Source of the DNA: an uncultured Mordavella sp.
Lineage (GTDB): Bacteria > Bacillota > Clostridia > Lachnospirales > Lachnospiraceae
Reading direction: 5' to 3'
Assembly: GCA_902406105.1 (NCBI GenBank)
Contig: CABPCP010000012.1
Coordinates: 1 to 51,234 of the forward strand
DNA: 51,234 bases
Under the pieces are notes generated by a model. It was not told the DNA's origin. It did not search any database and worked only from the letters and a program-made list of their open reading frames with translations. How positions within the stretch are numbered: position 1 is the stretch's first letter; each line of letters starts with the position of its first letter. Below are positions 19,230 to 28,361 of this stretch, one piece after another. The position numbers were made by a program, and so were the translations under genes.

Positions 19230-20699
19230 ATGGCGGAAAAAGGAGAGTATGACGTATTGCGTCTGATTCAGCATAACCAGGTCTGTTATATCAGTTCTGG
19301 ATGTATCCGGGGCGCTCCTATGATAAATTGGCTGAAATATCATCAGGGTATGCCAAAAGAGGAATTCATGCGGATCATCCGCCTTCTTGCAAAGCAGCTG
19401 GATAATATCCATAAGTGCAGAAAAAAGAAATATTATCAGTATGTAAATCCATACAGTGTCATTATGGGAGAAGATGGAAACGTATATTTCCTCGATCTGA
19501 GTGTGTCGTCCAATGAAGAAACTCTGCAGAAAATGCGGCGGCGAATCGTCCGGGAATATTTTCTCCCTCCGGAGGCGCCTTACTATCAGGAAGCCAGTGT
19601 TGAACTTGATATTTATGGTTTTGGCAGGACTTTACAATATCTATTGTCAGAAACGGAACTGGAACCAAAGCTTAACAGAAGCGAAGAGAGAAAGTTTAAG
19701 AAGATCATATCAAGATGTCTGGGAAGGCAGTCTAAACAAGCATTTCAATCAATTTCAGAGATTCAAAAATATTTTCCAGAATCGAAAACAGAAAAACCCA
19801 AAACATCACAGAGAAAACGGAAAGCGGCGCTCATCGGAGGGGCAGCGGCCATAGCTTTTATCATCCTGTCTGGATTTTTAAAAAGCTGTCAGAGCGGGAA
19901 AAGTGATACGGCGGTACAGGAAAAGGAATATCAGGAAACAGTCAAGGAAGCTGAGGAGACAGAAACAATTTGCATGGAGATGGGATTACTCTGCCTTACA
20001 AAGCTTAAAGACTACGAAAGAGGGAGCGCTTACTTTCAGAGAGCAAAAGGAGCGCTTCTGGCGGAGGAACTGGAGTTGCTGTGTCAGGCTTTGCAGGGGG
20101 AAGAGGTAAAAGAGGAAGAACTCAGGAAGGCTTTAGAAAATATTGAAGACCAGATTCCTGAAAACGAGAAAGAACTCTATTATCAGTGCCTGTTAAAGGG
20201 ATACCACTATCTGGACAATAGAAAGGATCTGGAAGCCATTTTAAGAATCGGAGAGATTTGCCTGGACACAGGAGAGAAAGAAGAACAGCCGCAGATTTTG
20301 GAGATCATGGCAGGCGCCATGGAGAAAAGCGGACAAAACAAAGAAGCGGTCAAGTTGTATGAACGGCAGATGAAGGTGGAAGAAGGCAAAGAAGAAAGGG
20401 AGGAGCTTTATAAAAAGATGGCGGCTCTTATGGTTTCAGACGGGACGGAGGCGGAAGCTTTGAAAAAGCTGGAGGAAGGAATCCGGGAATGTCCGGAGTC
20501 AAAGGAACTAAGGATCGAGTATCTTAAGAACCTGTTTCGAATATCAAAAGAAGACCGGGGAATCTGTCTTCAGACGATCAACAGATTCTTAGGAGAGCTT
20601 CCGGTCCTTGAACAGGAGGAAGAATTTCAAAAACTGATGCGGGAATATGGAATCAAAACGGAAGGAGGAAACGCATGGTCAGAAGAAGCAGATACCTAA
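19230..20699 (+). CDS. Membrane protein: N-lobe-less pseudokinase domain, TM helix, TPR-like repeats
   Basis: The 489-residue protein begins with what looks like a protein-kinase C-lobe. After a short beta/hinge part come YVNPYSVI (71-78) in the position of HRDLKPxN, FLDLS (87-91) in the position of DFG, FLPPE (111-115) like the APE motif, and VELDIYGFGRTLQYLL like helix F. The first strands and the VAIK lysine are missing and the HRD aspartate is absent, so catalysis is unlikely. A TM helix spans about 199-216. The external part (about 230-489) is helical, Glu/Lys-rich and TPR-like. GAGG lies before ATG 19230. Its end overlaps the Ig-repeat gene by 25 bases. Function unknown; a scaffold or receptor is inferred. 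Confidence 0.8.
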   Translation: MAEKGEYDVLRLIQHNQVCYISSGCIRGAPMINWLKYHQGMPKEEFMRIIRLLAKQLDNIHKCRKKKYYQYVNPYSVIMGEDGNVYFLDLSVSSNEETLQKMRRRIVREYFLPPEAPYYQEASVELDIYGFGRTLQYLLSETELEPKLNRSEERKFKKIISRCLGRQSKQAFQSISEIQKYFPESKTEKPKTSQRKRKAALIGGAAAIAFIILSGFLKSCQSGKSDTAVQEKEYQETVKEAEETETICMEMGLLCLTKLKDYERGSAYFQRAKGALLAEELELLCQALQGEEVKEEELRKALENIEDQIPENEKELYYQCLLKGYHYLDNRKDLEAILRIGEICLDTGEKEEQPQILEIMAGAMEKSGQNKEAVKLYERQMKVEEGKEEREELYKKMAALMVSDGTEAEALKKLEEGIRECPESKELRIEYLKNLFRISKEDRGICLQTINRFLGELPVLEQEEEFQKLMREYGIKTEGGNAWSEEADT

Positions 20700-22447
20700 T
20701 TTTACTCAGTCTGGTATTAGCAATGATCTATCTTCAGCAGGGATCTGTGCTCCAGGCGGAGAACAAAGGTACAGGAAGTCAGAGTGAAGAAGAAACAGAT
20801 ACTGGGGAACAGGAGGCGGGAAATAAAGAGGAAGAAGGAGGACAGGAGCCGGAAGAGGAAGAACCAGAAGAGGAAGAACCAGAAGAGCCGATCTGCAAGT
20901 TTGTTGTAAAAGTTCCAGAACCAGATGGAAAGAATGGTTACTACCGCCATAAACCAGAAATACAATTGAGTCACAGAAGCAAAAGGGGAGTGACCAGATA
21001 CCGGCTGACAGCGGAAGAGATAATCCTTGCCCAAGGCAGTATACAGGAGGAAGGAGAGACAATAACATTTAAGGATTTCCGGGAGGGGCGGAATGACATT
21101 TATATCTGGATGGAAGATGAAGAACAGCAAAAAGTAGAAGATTGTGAGGAAAAGATAGAAGTAAATGTGGATACTCAGGGGCCGGAAATTAAAATGAGTA
21201 CCCCAGGAGGATTTGATCGATGGCATCAGGGCAAAGCAGAACTATATGTGGAAGGAGCAGACTCTGTAAGCGGGGTGGAAGAAGTCTGTTGTACCGCTGG
21301 CGGAAAGGAGACAGGCAGATCGAAAGAAAAGCAGGCGGTTTTCACGATCAAAGAAAACTCCGTGTCAGGTCAGGGGGTAAGTGTGACGGCAACAGCAAGA
21401 GACTTGGCGGGAAACGAGACGCACAAGACGGAGACCCTCTATATTGATGCGCAAGCTCCAAAGGCTGAGATTACCGGGGCGGCAGAGTATCTGATCACCA
21501 GCAAGCCGGTGACGCTGACCTGTATGATAGAGGAAGAGAATGTTTTGGCGCAGATGCAGGAACAAACCGTCTGGGAGAATATAGATGGAAATAAAACGGT
21601 CCTGGCTGACGGAAACTGGAGCTCCAATGGAACAAGGCGGATTTTAGAGCGTAAGCTGACGGAAGATGGAATCTACCGGACGCGGCTTTTAGCTAAAGAT
21701 CAGGCAGGATACGAAACAAAGGCGGGAATCCAGGTCATCCTTGACCAGAAGGACCCCATCATCCGCAAGGTAGACCAGATCCAGGGGAAATATTTAAAGG
21801 CATTTGCCTGGGATTATCCGGCTGGAGAGTGGATCCAGGATTTTACGACCTATGCTTATGAGATCCGGCTGGACGGTCGGTTATATCCGGAAGGAAAGGA
21901 AGTGACAGAGGAAGGACGGCATACGCTGGAGGTAAATGTAGAAGATGCGGCAGGAAACCGGGCGGAAGCCAGCGCGGGCTTTGTGATTGATCATACAGCC
22001 CCCGAAATTGAGTTTCTTAATGTGGAAGATGGGAAGAAATACGAAGAAAAGATTACATTCCAGGTGCGTACAGAGAAAAGCGAAGATCAGATCCATAAAA
22101 TCTGGATCAATGGGAAAGAGCAGGAGATTACGCGGGGAAAGGGAGTCTATGAGTATACGGCTGAAGAATACGGTAATTGTGAAGTCCGGGTGGAAGCTAG
22201 GGACCGGGCGGGGAATCTGGCAGAAGAAAGCATTTTGTTCCAGATTGTGGAAAAGAAAAATTTATTTCAGAAATTGGCGGAGCCGGTGGCACGGAAGCTG
22301 GGATTAAGCAGGGAGACGCCGAATGTAGAAAAAGGAAAAGAAGAAGCGAGGAACAAAACACCATGGATTATGGGAGGAGCAGCAGGTATTATGGCTGCAG
22401 TGGGAAGCGCGGGATTTCTGATCTGGAGGAAAAGAAAAGGGAAGTAG
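20675..22447 (+). CDS. Membrane-anchored surface protein with Ig-like repeats
   Basis: The 590-residue product has a signal peptide (basic MVRRSR then a hydrophobic core to about residue 29). A Glu/Pro-rich spacer follows (about 30-72, with repeated PEEEE units), then a series of Ig-like beta modules whose boundaries repeat the pattern DTQGPEI, DAQAPKA, DQKDPII, DHTAPEI. It ends with a C-terminal TM helix near 561-583 and a basic RKRKGK tail. No LPXTG motif is present. AAGGAGG precedes the start, which lies inside the pseudokinase gene. Overlap and shared membrane topology suggest the two proteins interact. Exact function unknown. Confidence 0.85.
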   Translation: MVRRSRYLILLSLVLAMIYLQQGSVLQAENKGTGSQSEEETDTGEQEAGNKEEEGGQEPEEEEPEEEEPEEPICKFVVKVPEPDGKNGYYRHKPEIQLSHRSKRGVTRYRLTAEEIILAQGSIQEEGETITFKDFREGRNDIYIWMEDEEQQKVEDCEEKIEVNVDTQGPEIKMSTPGGFDRWHQGKAELYVEGADSVSGVEEVCCTAGGKETGRSKEKQAVFTIKENSVSGQGVSVTATARDLAGNETHKTETLYIDAQAPKAEITGAAEYLITSKPVTLTCMIEEENVLAQMQEQTVWENIDGNKTVLADGNWSSNGTRRILERKLTEDGIYRTRLLAKDQAGYETKAGIQVILDQKDPIIRKVDQIQGKYLKAFAWDYPAGEWIQDFTTYAYEIRLDGRLYPEGKEVTEEGRHTLEVNVEDAAGNRAEASAGFVIDHTAPEIEFLNVEDGKKYEEKITFQVRTEKSEDQIHKIWINGKEQEITRGKGVYEYTAEEYGNCEVRVEARDRAGNLAEESILFQIVEKKNLFQKLAEPVARKLGLSRETPNVEKGKEEARNKTPWIMGGAAGIMAAVGSAGFLIWRKRKGK

Positions 22448-22699
22448 CAAGGGGAAATACTCCATAAAAGGGAGGATGCCAGGTGACCGGTTGCCCGATC
22501 CCTGGCATGTATTATGAAAAAGTTTATTCAAAATAGTAGTTTACTACTAGTCAATGGTCTGTTTCTCTTTCGATGGTTATAGTATACGAAAGAGCTGTGA
22601 AGAAAGAATGTTAAAGTAGTAAAAGAATTTTGAAAATAAGATGAACAAATTATGAACACCGCAAATCCTTTCTCATACCTTCCCAGATATTATGTCTTT
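22448..22699. other. Convergent intergenic region with two inverted repeats
   Basis: ATGCCAGG (22476-22483) pairs with CCTGGCAT (22501-22508) but has no clear T run, so it is at best a weak terminator for the Ig-repeat gene. CTCTTTCG (22565-22572) and CGAAAGAG (22587-22594) form a second 8-bp inverted repeat of unknown role. No gene is seen. Confidence 0.5.
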
Positions 22700-23923
22700 T
22701 TATTTCCGGTACGCGAAGACCGGAACACCGTCTTTGGTAGGAAGTTCCACATGCCCCTGGATAAGAGGTCTTGCGTATTCAATGAACGCATCGCTGATAT
22801 CGGAACCGTCTTTTGTGATCCACTCTGAAGGAACTGGTTTTTCTTCATTACAGATCAGGTTTACGTCTGCGGTTCCGTAGGATAATTCATAAGGAAGACT
22901 GCGGCCCCGGACAAAGGTGATCATCTTGCCGGTTTCTCCTGCAAGGGCTGCCTGGACGCCATAGATTCCGGCGTTTATTGCCTCTGTTAAGTCTACGCTG
23001 GAAAGATGAGCGCTGGAGCAGCGCTGACATACGTTCAGCTCAATAGAACGCACTTTCACACCCAGCTTTGCTTTGACCAGGTTTTCAAGATATTTGCCGG
23101 AGCCGGTGAGCATTTTATGCCCAAAGTTATCGGTACCAACTTCACTGGCGTATTCACAGATAAATGTACCTTTTCCATCGTTGATTCCTTCTGAAATACA
23201 TACCACCAGATTGGAAGTGGTCTTCAGATTTTCCTTTACTTTTTCAATAAACGCATCCTGATCAAACGCAACTTCAGGCAGATAGATCAGAACCGGGTTG
23301 TCTCCATCAAACTTGCGGGCAAGAGCACTGGCGGCGGTCAGCCATCCGGCATGGCGTCCCATGATCTCGACGATGGTTACGGATGGTTTGTTGTCATAAA
23401 CGGCGGCGTCTGCCGCGATTTCACGGACTACAGAAGCTACGTACTTGGCAGCGCTTCCGTATCCCGGCGTGTGATCGGTATGTACCAGGTCGTTATCGAT
23501 GGTCTTGGGGACTCCGATGAAGCGGATATCGCTTCCGATTCCTGCCGCATAGCGGGAGAGTTTGCTGACGGTGTCCATAGAATCGTTTCCACCAATATAG
23601 AAGAAATAACCGATCTCTTTTTCATCAAGCTTTTGGAACAGCTTGGGGTAAACAGGATCAGACAGGTCCTCCGGCAGTTTATACCGGCAGGAGCCAAGGT
23701 AAGCGCCCGGAGTAGTGCGCACAAATTCTAATTCTCCGCTTTCGGCCAGCGGTGCCATTTCCATAAAGCGGTCTGCCAGAAATCCCTCGATTCCATTTAC
23801 CATGCCATATACGTGGCCGATTGCCTCTGATTGCCGAAGTCCCTCAGAGACAACTCCGTAAAGACTGCCATTGATGACGGCGGTGGGACCTCCAGACTGT
23901 CCGACGATGATGTTTTTCTTCAT
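22700..23923 (-). CDS. 6-phosphofructokinase, PPi-dependent type (second copy)
   Basis: This 407-residue paralogue of the PFK at 17750 shares GQSGGPTAVIN, GGNDSMD (111-117) and PKTIDND, again with the Asp/Lys pair associated with pyrophosphate use. The two proteins differ widely in their middle and C-terminal parts, so this is not a recent duplication. GGAGGGA lies 8 bases before ATG 23923; an upstream in-frame ATG at 23938 lies before that site. It is a single-gene unit on the minus strand. Glycolytic or gluconeogenic function is expected; the phosphoryl donor needs assay. Confidence 0.9.
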   Translation of the reverse strand: MKKNIIVGQSGGPTAVINGSLYGVVSEGLRQSEAIGHVYGMVNGIEGFLADRFMEMAPLAESGELEFVRTTPGAYLGSCRYKLPEDLSDPVYPKLFQKLDEKEIGYFFYIGGNDSMDTVSKLSRYAAGIGSDIRFIGVPKTIDNDLVHTDHTPGYGSAAKYVASVVREIAADAAVYDNKPSVTIVEIMGRHAGWLTAASALARKFDGDNPVLIYLPEVAFDQDAFIEKVKENLKTTSNLVVCISEGINDGKGTFICEYASEVGTDNFGHKMLTGSGKYLENLVKAKLGVKVRSIELNVCQRCSSAHLSSVDLTEAINAGIYGVQAALAGETGKMITFVRGRSLPYELSYGTADVNLICNEEKPVPSEWITKDGSDISDAFIEYARPLIQGHVELPTKDGVPVFAYRK

Positions 23924-24008
23924 AAATAATCCCTCCAATCTTAATCTCGCATATACATCTACTATATCGAAAAATTACGATTTTTACAATGTAATACGGT
24001 ATATCTTT

Positions 24009-24037
24009 TTGAAATTTGTTGGAAAATAATGTAGAAT
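24009..24037 (+). promoter_or_regulatory. Sigma-A promoter for the glycosyltransferase
   Basis: TTGAAA (24009-24014), 17 bp, TAGAAT (24032-24037), 41 bases before the start codon. Confidence 0.75.
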
Positions 24038-24078
24038 GACTTATACTGAAAGGAAGAAATAGAGGAGGGTACCTGTCA

Positions 24079-25095
24079 ATGAAATATATATCATTCGCAA
24101 TTCCATGTTATAATTCAGAAGCTTATATGGCACACGCGATCGAAAGTATTCTTCCGGGAGGAGAAGACGTAGAGATCATTATTGTAAATGACGGCTCTAA
24201 AGATGGTACTTCCAGGGTCGCTCATGAGTATATGGAAAAATATCCTGATATCATCCGAGTAGTAGATAAAGAAAACGGTGGTCATGGAGATGCGGTCAAT
24301 CATGGGCTTGTCAACGCCACAGGGAAATATTTTAAAGTAGTAGATAGCGACGACTGGGTTGACGAAGAGGCGCTTGGCAAGATCCTGGATCTTTTGAAGC
24401 AGCTGGAGGAAGAGGGAAAAGAGATCGACATGCTGGTTTCCAACTATGTTTATGAGAAAGTAGGAGCTTCCCGCAAGAAATGCATCCATTACCGCAATGT
24501 GCTTCCGCAGGATACGATCTTCCGATGGGAGGATATTGGACGGTTCCACTTGGACCAGTATATTCTTATGCATTCTGTTATCTACCGGACAGACATGCTG
24601 AAGCTAAGTCAGATGAAACTGCCTAAACATACTTTTTATGTAGATAATATCTATGTCTATTATCCGCTTCCCTGCGTACGCAAGATTTATTATCTGGATG
24701 TAGACTTTTACCGGTACTTTATCGGAAGGAAGGATCAGTCGGTCAATGAGAAAGTGATGATCGCAAGAGTAGATCAGCAGATTTTTGTCACTATGAGTAT
24801 GATCGATATGTATCAATTAAAAGATATTCCATGTAAAAAGCTGAGACAGTACATGATCAATTATCTCGCGATCATGATGACCGTTTCCTCGATTCTGCTG
24901 ATCCGGTCCAAAAATCCGGAGAATCTGGAAAAGAAAAAGGCTTTGTGGCGCTATCTGAAGAAAAAAGATTTTAAGACATTTTTAAAGATCCGCTATGGTA
25001 TTCTGGGACAGACTATGAATATTCCGGGAAAATCAGGAAGAAAGATATCCTCTCTCGCATACAGCGTTGCCAGGCGGATCATAGGGTTTAACTAA
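24079..25095 (+). CDS. Family 2 glycosyltransferase
   Basis: The 338-residue GT-A enzyme starts with SFAIPCYNSEAYMAHAIES, followed by IIIVNDGSKDGT, and has the DSDDW metal-binding motif near residue 94 (FKVVDSDDWVDEEALG). No TM helix is apparent, so it is cytoplasmic or peripheral. GT2 enzymes of this size transfer a sugar from a nucleotide donor to a cell-wall, capsule or lipid acceptor. Neighbours give no pathway hint. GAGGAGGG lies 9 bases before the start. Confidence 0.9.
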   Translation: MKYISFAIPCYNSEAYMAHAIESILPGGEDVEIIIVNDGSKDGTSRVAHEYMEKYPDIIRVVDKENGGHGDAVNHGLVNATGKYFKVVDSDDWVDEEALGKILDLLKQLEEEGKEIDMLVSNYVYEKVGASRKKCIHYRNVLPQDTIFRWEDIGRFHLDQYILMHSVIYRTDMLKLSQMKLPKHTFYVDNIYVYYPLPCVRKIYYLDVDFYRYFIGRKDQSVNEKVMIARVDQQIFVTMSMIDMYQLKDIPCKKLRQYMINYLAIMMTVSSILLIRSKNPENLEKKKALWRYLKKKDFKTFLKIRYGILGQTMNIPGKSGRKISSLAYSVARRIIGFN

Positions 25096-25165
25096 TTTTA
25101 TTTTACAGGAATAAACAGTCAGCCATGGAACATACTACTAATAAAAACAGATAGGAGTGTGTGAC

Positions 25166-25780
25166 ATGGCTGTTGATTTTAAAGAAAGCAAAACCAGAGA
25201 AAATTTAATGCGCGCGTTTGCCGGAGAAAGTCAGGCGAGAAACAGATACACCATCGCGGCGGAAACGGCGGGAAAACAGGGCTTTTTTGCGGTAAGCCAG
25301 ATTTTTTTATTTACAGCGGATCAGGAACGGGCTCATGCGAAACGATTCTATGACCTGCTGAAAAACCTGTCGGGAACGTCGGTAGAAATCAATGGGAGTT
25401 ACCCGGTAGATCATTTCGACGGAGTCGCGGATCTCCTAAAGGCGGCGGAGCACAATGAGAGGGAAGAGGCAGAGGATGTTTATCAAGCTTTTGGGGAGAC
25501 GGCAAGAGAGGAAGGATTTCTGGAGGTATCCTCGTCTTTTATCCAGATTGCCAGGATTGAAGCAATCCACGCGAAACGCTTCGGGAAACTGGCGGATCTT
25601 TTGGAAGCCAATCAATATTTCGAGAGTCATAAGGAACAGGCATGGATGTGTCTGAACTGCGGTCATATCTATCACGGAAAGATGGCGCCTCAGGTATGCC
25701 CGGTATGCCGACATGCCAGAGGGTATTTTATCCCGGCCAGCCTTGCTCCGTATCTGGAATGTGAGTTTATGGAGAAATAG
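25166..25780 (+). CDS. Rubrerythrin
   Basis: The 204-residue protein has the ferritin-like four-helix di-iron domain (FAGESQARNRY near 18-28 and DQERAHAKRFYDLL for one ExxH pair; EIxxxH-type motif ARIEAIHAKRFGKL for the second) and a C-terminal rubredoxin-like site (CLNCG and CPVCR). It reduces hydrogen peroxide in anaerobes. AGGAG precedes ATG 25166. It lies 11 bases before a subtilase gene and is probably co-transcribed with it. Confidence 0.93.
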   Translation: MAVDFKESKTRENLMRAFAGESQARNRYTIAAETAGKQGFFAVSQIFLFTADQERAHAKRFYDLLKNLSGTSVEINGSYPVDHFDGVADLLKAAEHNEREEAEDVYQAFGETAREEGFLEVSSSFIQIARIEAIHAKRFGKLADLLEANQYFESHKEQAWMCLNCGHIYHGKMAPQVCPVCRHARGYFIPASLAPYLECEFMEK

Positions 25781-25791
25781 TGAGGTGGAAT

Positions 25792-27498
25792 ATGGAAGGG
25801 CAGAAAACGGAGAATTTGTTGAATCTTGCGCTGGATGCGACTTGGGAAGAAAGGGATAAGTCTCTTGAATTAGACGTGGGATATCATCCGGCGGAACGGG
25901 AATGGGACTTGATCATCAAATATTCAGGAAGTCTTGACCGTGTAAGGGAGATCGCGGTAAGGACGACAGAACTTATGAATGAATACGCGGTCATTACAGT
26001 GGCTGAATCCAAGATTCAGGAGCTGGCGGCTCTGACAGAAGTGGAATATATTGAGAAACCGAAAAGACTCTATTTCCAGATAGAGGAAGGAAAGCGGGTG
26101 TCTTGTATCAATGAGGTACAGGACGCCCGTTTTTCTTTGTTTGGACAGGGCGTGCTAATAGCTGTCATTGATTCAGGGATTGATTATACTCTTCAGAATT
26201 TTCGCAAAGCTGATGGAACGACCAGAATCCGAAGCCTGTGGGATCAGTCTTTGAATACCAAAGAGGGCAGTCCGCCGAAAGGCTATGAATATGGAAGAGA
26301 GTACACAAAGGAGGAAATAGACAGGGCCTTGAAGGCGGAAGGAAAAGAAGGATTTGAGGCGGTGCCGTCTGTGGATCGGTCTGGTCATGGGACCGCGGTG
26401 GCAGGAATCGCGGCTGGAGTAGCCAAGGAAAGTGAGCTTTTGGTGGTTAAGCTTGGAAGCCCATCGCCGGAAGGCTTCCCAAGGACAACGGAATTGATGA
26501 CAGGAATCGACTTTGTGATCCGCAAAGCGCTGGAATATCAGATGCCGGTGGTGGTGAATATCAGTTTTGGAAATACCTATGGGCCCCACAATGGAACTTC
26601 TCTGCTGGAGCGTTTCATTGATGATATATCGAATATCTGGAAAAGCAGCATCTGCATCGGGGCAGGGAACGAGGCGGCCAGCGCGGGACACACGTCTGGA
26701 ACGCTTTTGGAGGATCAGGAAGAAGTAGTCGAACTTGCGGTACAGAGGAATCAGCCCTCGTTGAATATCCAAATCTGGAAGGCATATACAGACGTGGCAG
26801 ATATTGCCCTTATCTCCCCGTCCGGTATCAGGATCGGGCCGATCCAGGAGGTTCTTGGACCTCAGCGTTTCACGGCCGGGGAGACGGAAATCCTCTTATA
26901 TTACGGAGAACCAAGCCCCTATAGCACAGCTCAGGAAATTTTTATCGATTTTCTCCCGGCAGAAGACTATGTTGATCCAGGGGTATGGAAGATCGTATTG
27001 TCTCCCAGGAAGATCGTTTCAGGGGAATATGAGATGTGGCTTCCCAGTGAAGAGGCGCTGAACCAAGGAACCGGATTTTTATTTCCCCAAGAGGGAAGGA
27101 CGATCACAATTCCGGCAACGGCCGGCCGCGCGGTTTCTGTGGGCGCGTACAACGCCCGGACACTGGTCTACGCCGATTTTTCAGGCCGCGGGTATGTGCG
27201 GGAGGGGATAGCGGTAAAACCAGACTTGGCGGCGCCTGGGGTAAATATTTCCGCGCCGGCGGCGGGAGGGGGAATGGCTGAATTTACCGGAACTTCTTTC
27301 GCGGTACCCTTTGTGGCCGGGGGAGCGGCGCTTCTTATGGAATGGGGGATCGTCAGGGGGAATGATCCTTATCTGTATGGCGAGAAGATCAAAGCCTATC
27401 TGCGCCGCGGGGCGAAACCTTTGCCTGGGTTTACAAATTATCCAAATCCTCAGGTGGGATATGGAGCTCTGTGTGTAAGAAATAGTCTGCCAATATAA
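25792..27498 (+). CDS. S8 family (subtilisin-like) peptidase, Csp-like architecture
   Basis: The 568-residue serine protease shows an intact triad: Asp127 (VLIAVIDSGID), His199 (DRSGHGTAVAG) and Ser in FTGTSFAVP near the C-terminus. There is no signal peptide. An N-terminal roughly 100-residue region resembles an intramolecular chaperone prodomain, and the long insert between His and Ser (about 300-450) fits the jelly-roll found in clostridial Csp germination proteases and their cytoplasmic relatives. GAGGTGG lies before ATG 25792. Pairing with rubrerythrin gives no clear functional hint; a role in spore germination or internal proteolysis is inference. Confidence 0.9.
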   Translation: MEGQKTENLLNLALDATWEERDKSLELDVGYHPAEREWDLIIKYSGSLDRVREIAVRTTELMNEYAVITVAESKIQELAALTEVEYIEKPKRLYFQIEEGKRVSCINEVQDARFSLFGQGVLIAVIDSGIDYTLQNFRKADGTTRIRSLWDQSLNTKEGSPPKGYEYGREYTKEEIDRALKAEGKEGFEAVPSVDRSGHGTAVAGIAAGVAKESELLVVKLGSPSPEGFPRTTELMTGIDFVIRKALEYQMPVVVNISFGNTYGPHNGTSLLERFIDDISNIWKSSICIGAGNEAASAGHTSGTLLEDQEEVVELAVQRNQPSLNIQIWKAYTDVADIALISPSGIRIGPIQEVLGPQRFTAGETEILLYYGEPSPYSTAQEIFIDFLPAEDYVDPGVWKIVLSPRKIVSGEYEMWLPSEEALNQGTGFLFPQEGRTITIPATAGRAVSVGAYNARTLVYADFSGRGYVREGIAVKPDLAAPGVNISAPAAGGGMAEFTGTSFAVPFVAGGAALLMEWGIVRGNDPYLYGEKIKAYLRRGAKPLPGFTNYPNPQVGYGALCVRNSLPI

Positions 27499-27596
27499 TA
27501 AATAATGTTATTTTGTTAAATGTTTTCAAAAAATGTATAAAAACTATAGAAAATGAAAAAAGATTGTGCAAATCGCATACTCATGTTCCTGTTTTG

Positions 27597-27624
27597 TTGA
27601 AATGTTACAAGAGAAAGTTATAAT
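27597..27624 (+). promoter_or_regulatory. Sigma-A promoter at the head of the ECF/amidohydrolase island
   Basis: TTGAAA (27597-27602), 16 bp, TATAAT (27619-27624), 43 bases before the S-component start. The short leader leaves no room for a riboswitch. No second promoter is obvious for the next 12 kb. Confidence 0.75.
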
Positions 27625-27666
27625 GAACACCAATTAAAGGAATTTCATACAAGGAGGGACAAAATT

Positions 27667-28290
27667 ATGACAGAACAGAAGAAAAAGTATTCGATCAAAG
27701 AGGATTTCTCAATGGTAGCATTGCTGACAATCCCGATCTGTGTAGCAGTCAATATTGTCGGAGATCAGATTGTACGACTGCTGCAGCTTCCTATCTTTTT
27801 GGATGTGATCGGAACAGTCCTTATTGCTATGCTTTCAGGGCCATGGACGGCCGCTGTAACAGGCATCCTTACCAACTTATGTATGGGGATTACAAGCAGT
27901 CCGACACTGATTCCATTTGCGATCACTTCTGCTGCAGTTGGGCTTGTGGCTGGAGCGTTTGCCAGAAAGAAGTGGTTTACCACACAGAAATGGAAACTTG
28001 TGGTTATTGTAGTAGCCCTGATTCTGGCAACGATCTGTACCGCATCTCCAATCACCATCTTTGGATTTGGCGGTGTGTCGGGAAATGGGGGACAGTCTGT
28101 GGCTATTGCAAGTTTGATGGCAGCGGGGACGAATATTGTTACGGCGGTAATCGGAACGGATTTTTGGGTAAATCTTGTGGATCGGTCACTTTCAATTCTT
28201 GTTTCGTTTGCTGTGATCAAAGTAATTCCAGATCGCACGTTGATCAAATATAGCCTGGGAACGAACTACACAAAGAAAAAAGCAGAATAG
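27667..28290 (+). CDS. ECF transporter S-component
   Basis: The 207-residue membrane protein has about six helices (first near 18-40) and a glycine-rich GFGGVSGNGGQS loop, with a basic C-terminal KKK tail. Size, composition and position before EcfT and two EcfA genes identify it as the substrate-binding subunit of a dedicated (group I) ECF importer. AAGGAGGG lies 8 bases before the start. The substrate is not predictable from sequence; downstream enzymes suggest a sugar-linked nitrogenous compound. A terminator-like hairpin follows directly. Confidence 0.85.
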   Translation: MTEQKKKYSIKEDFSMVALLTIPICVAVNIVGDQIVRLLQLPIFLDVIGTVLIAMLSGPWTAAVTGILTNLCMGITSSPTLIPFAITSAAVGLVAGAFARKKWFTTQKWKLVVIVVALILATICTASPITIFGFGGVSGNGGQSVAIASLMAAGTNIVTAVIGTDFWVNLVDRSLSILVSFAVIKVIPDRTLIKYSLGTNYTKKKAE

Positions 28291-28300
28291 ACCAGTTGTC

Positions 28301-28337
28301 AAAAGAGGCTTCGCCGGCTGGTGCGAAAGCCTCTTTT
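28301..28337 (+). terminator. Intra-operon terminator/attenuator between S-component and EcfT
   Basis: AAAAGAGGCTT (28301-28311) and AAGCCTCTTTT (28327-28337) form an 11-bp perfect stem ending in T. Placed 10 bases after the S-component stop and 25 before the EcfT start, it should let only part of the transcripts continue, giving excess S-component. Confidence 0.75.
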
Positions 28338-28361
28338 GTACGGTGGGAAAATGGAGGACTT

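Noticed and set aside
26173..26772. 199-residue minus-strand frame opposite the subtilase
   Set aside because: It sits within the catalytic part of the S8 peptidase and has no start signal or family pattern.
28274..28361. Upstream extension of EcfT to 28296
   Set aside because: That extension would run through the hairpin at 28301-28337 and has no ribosome site; ATG 28362 follows GGAGG.
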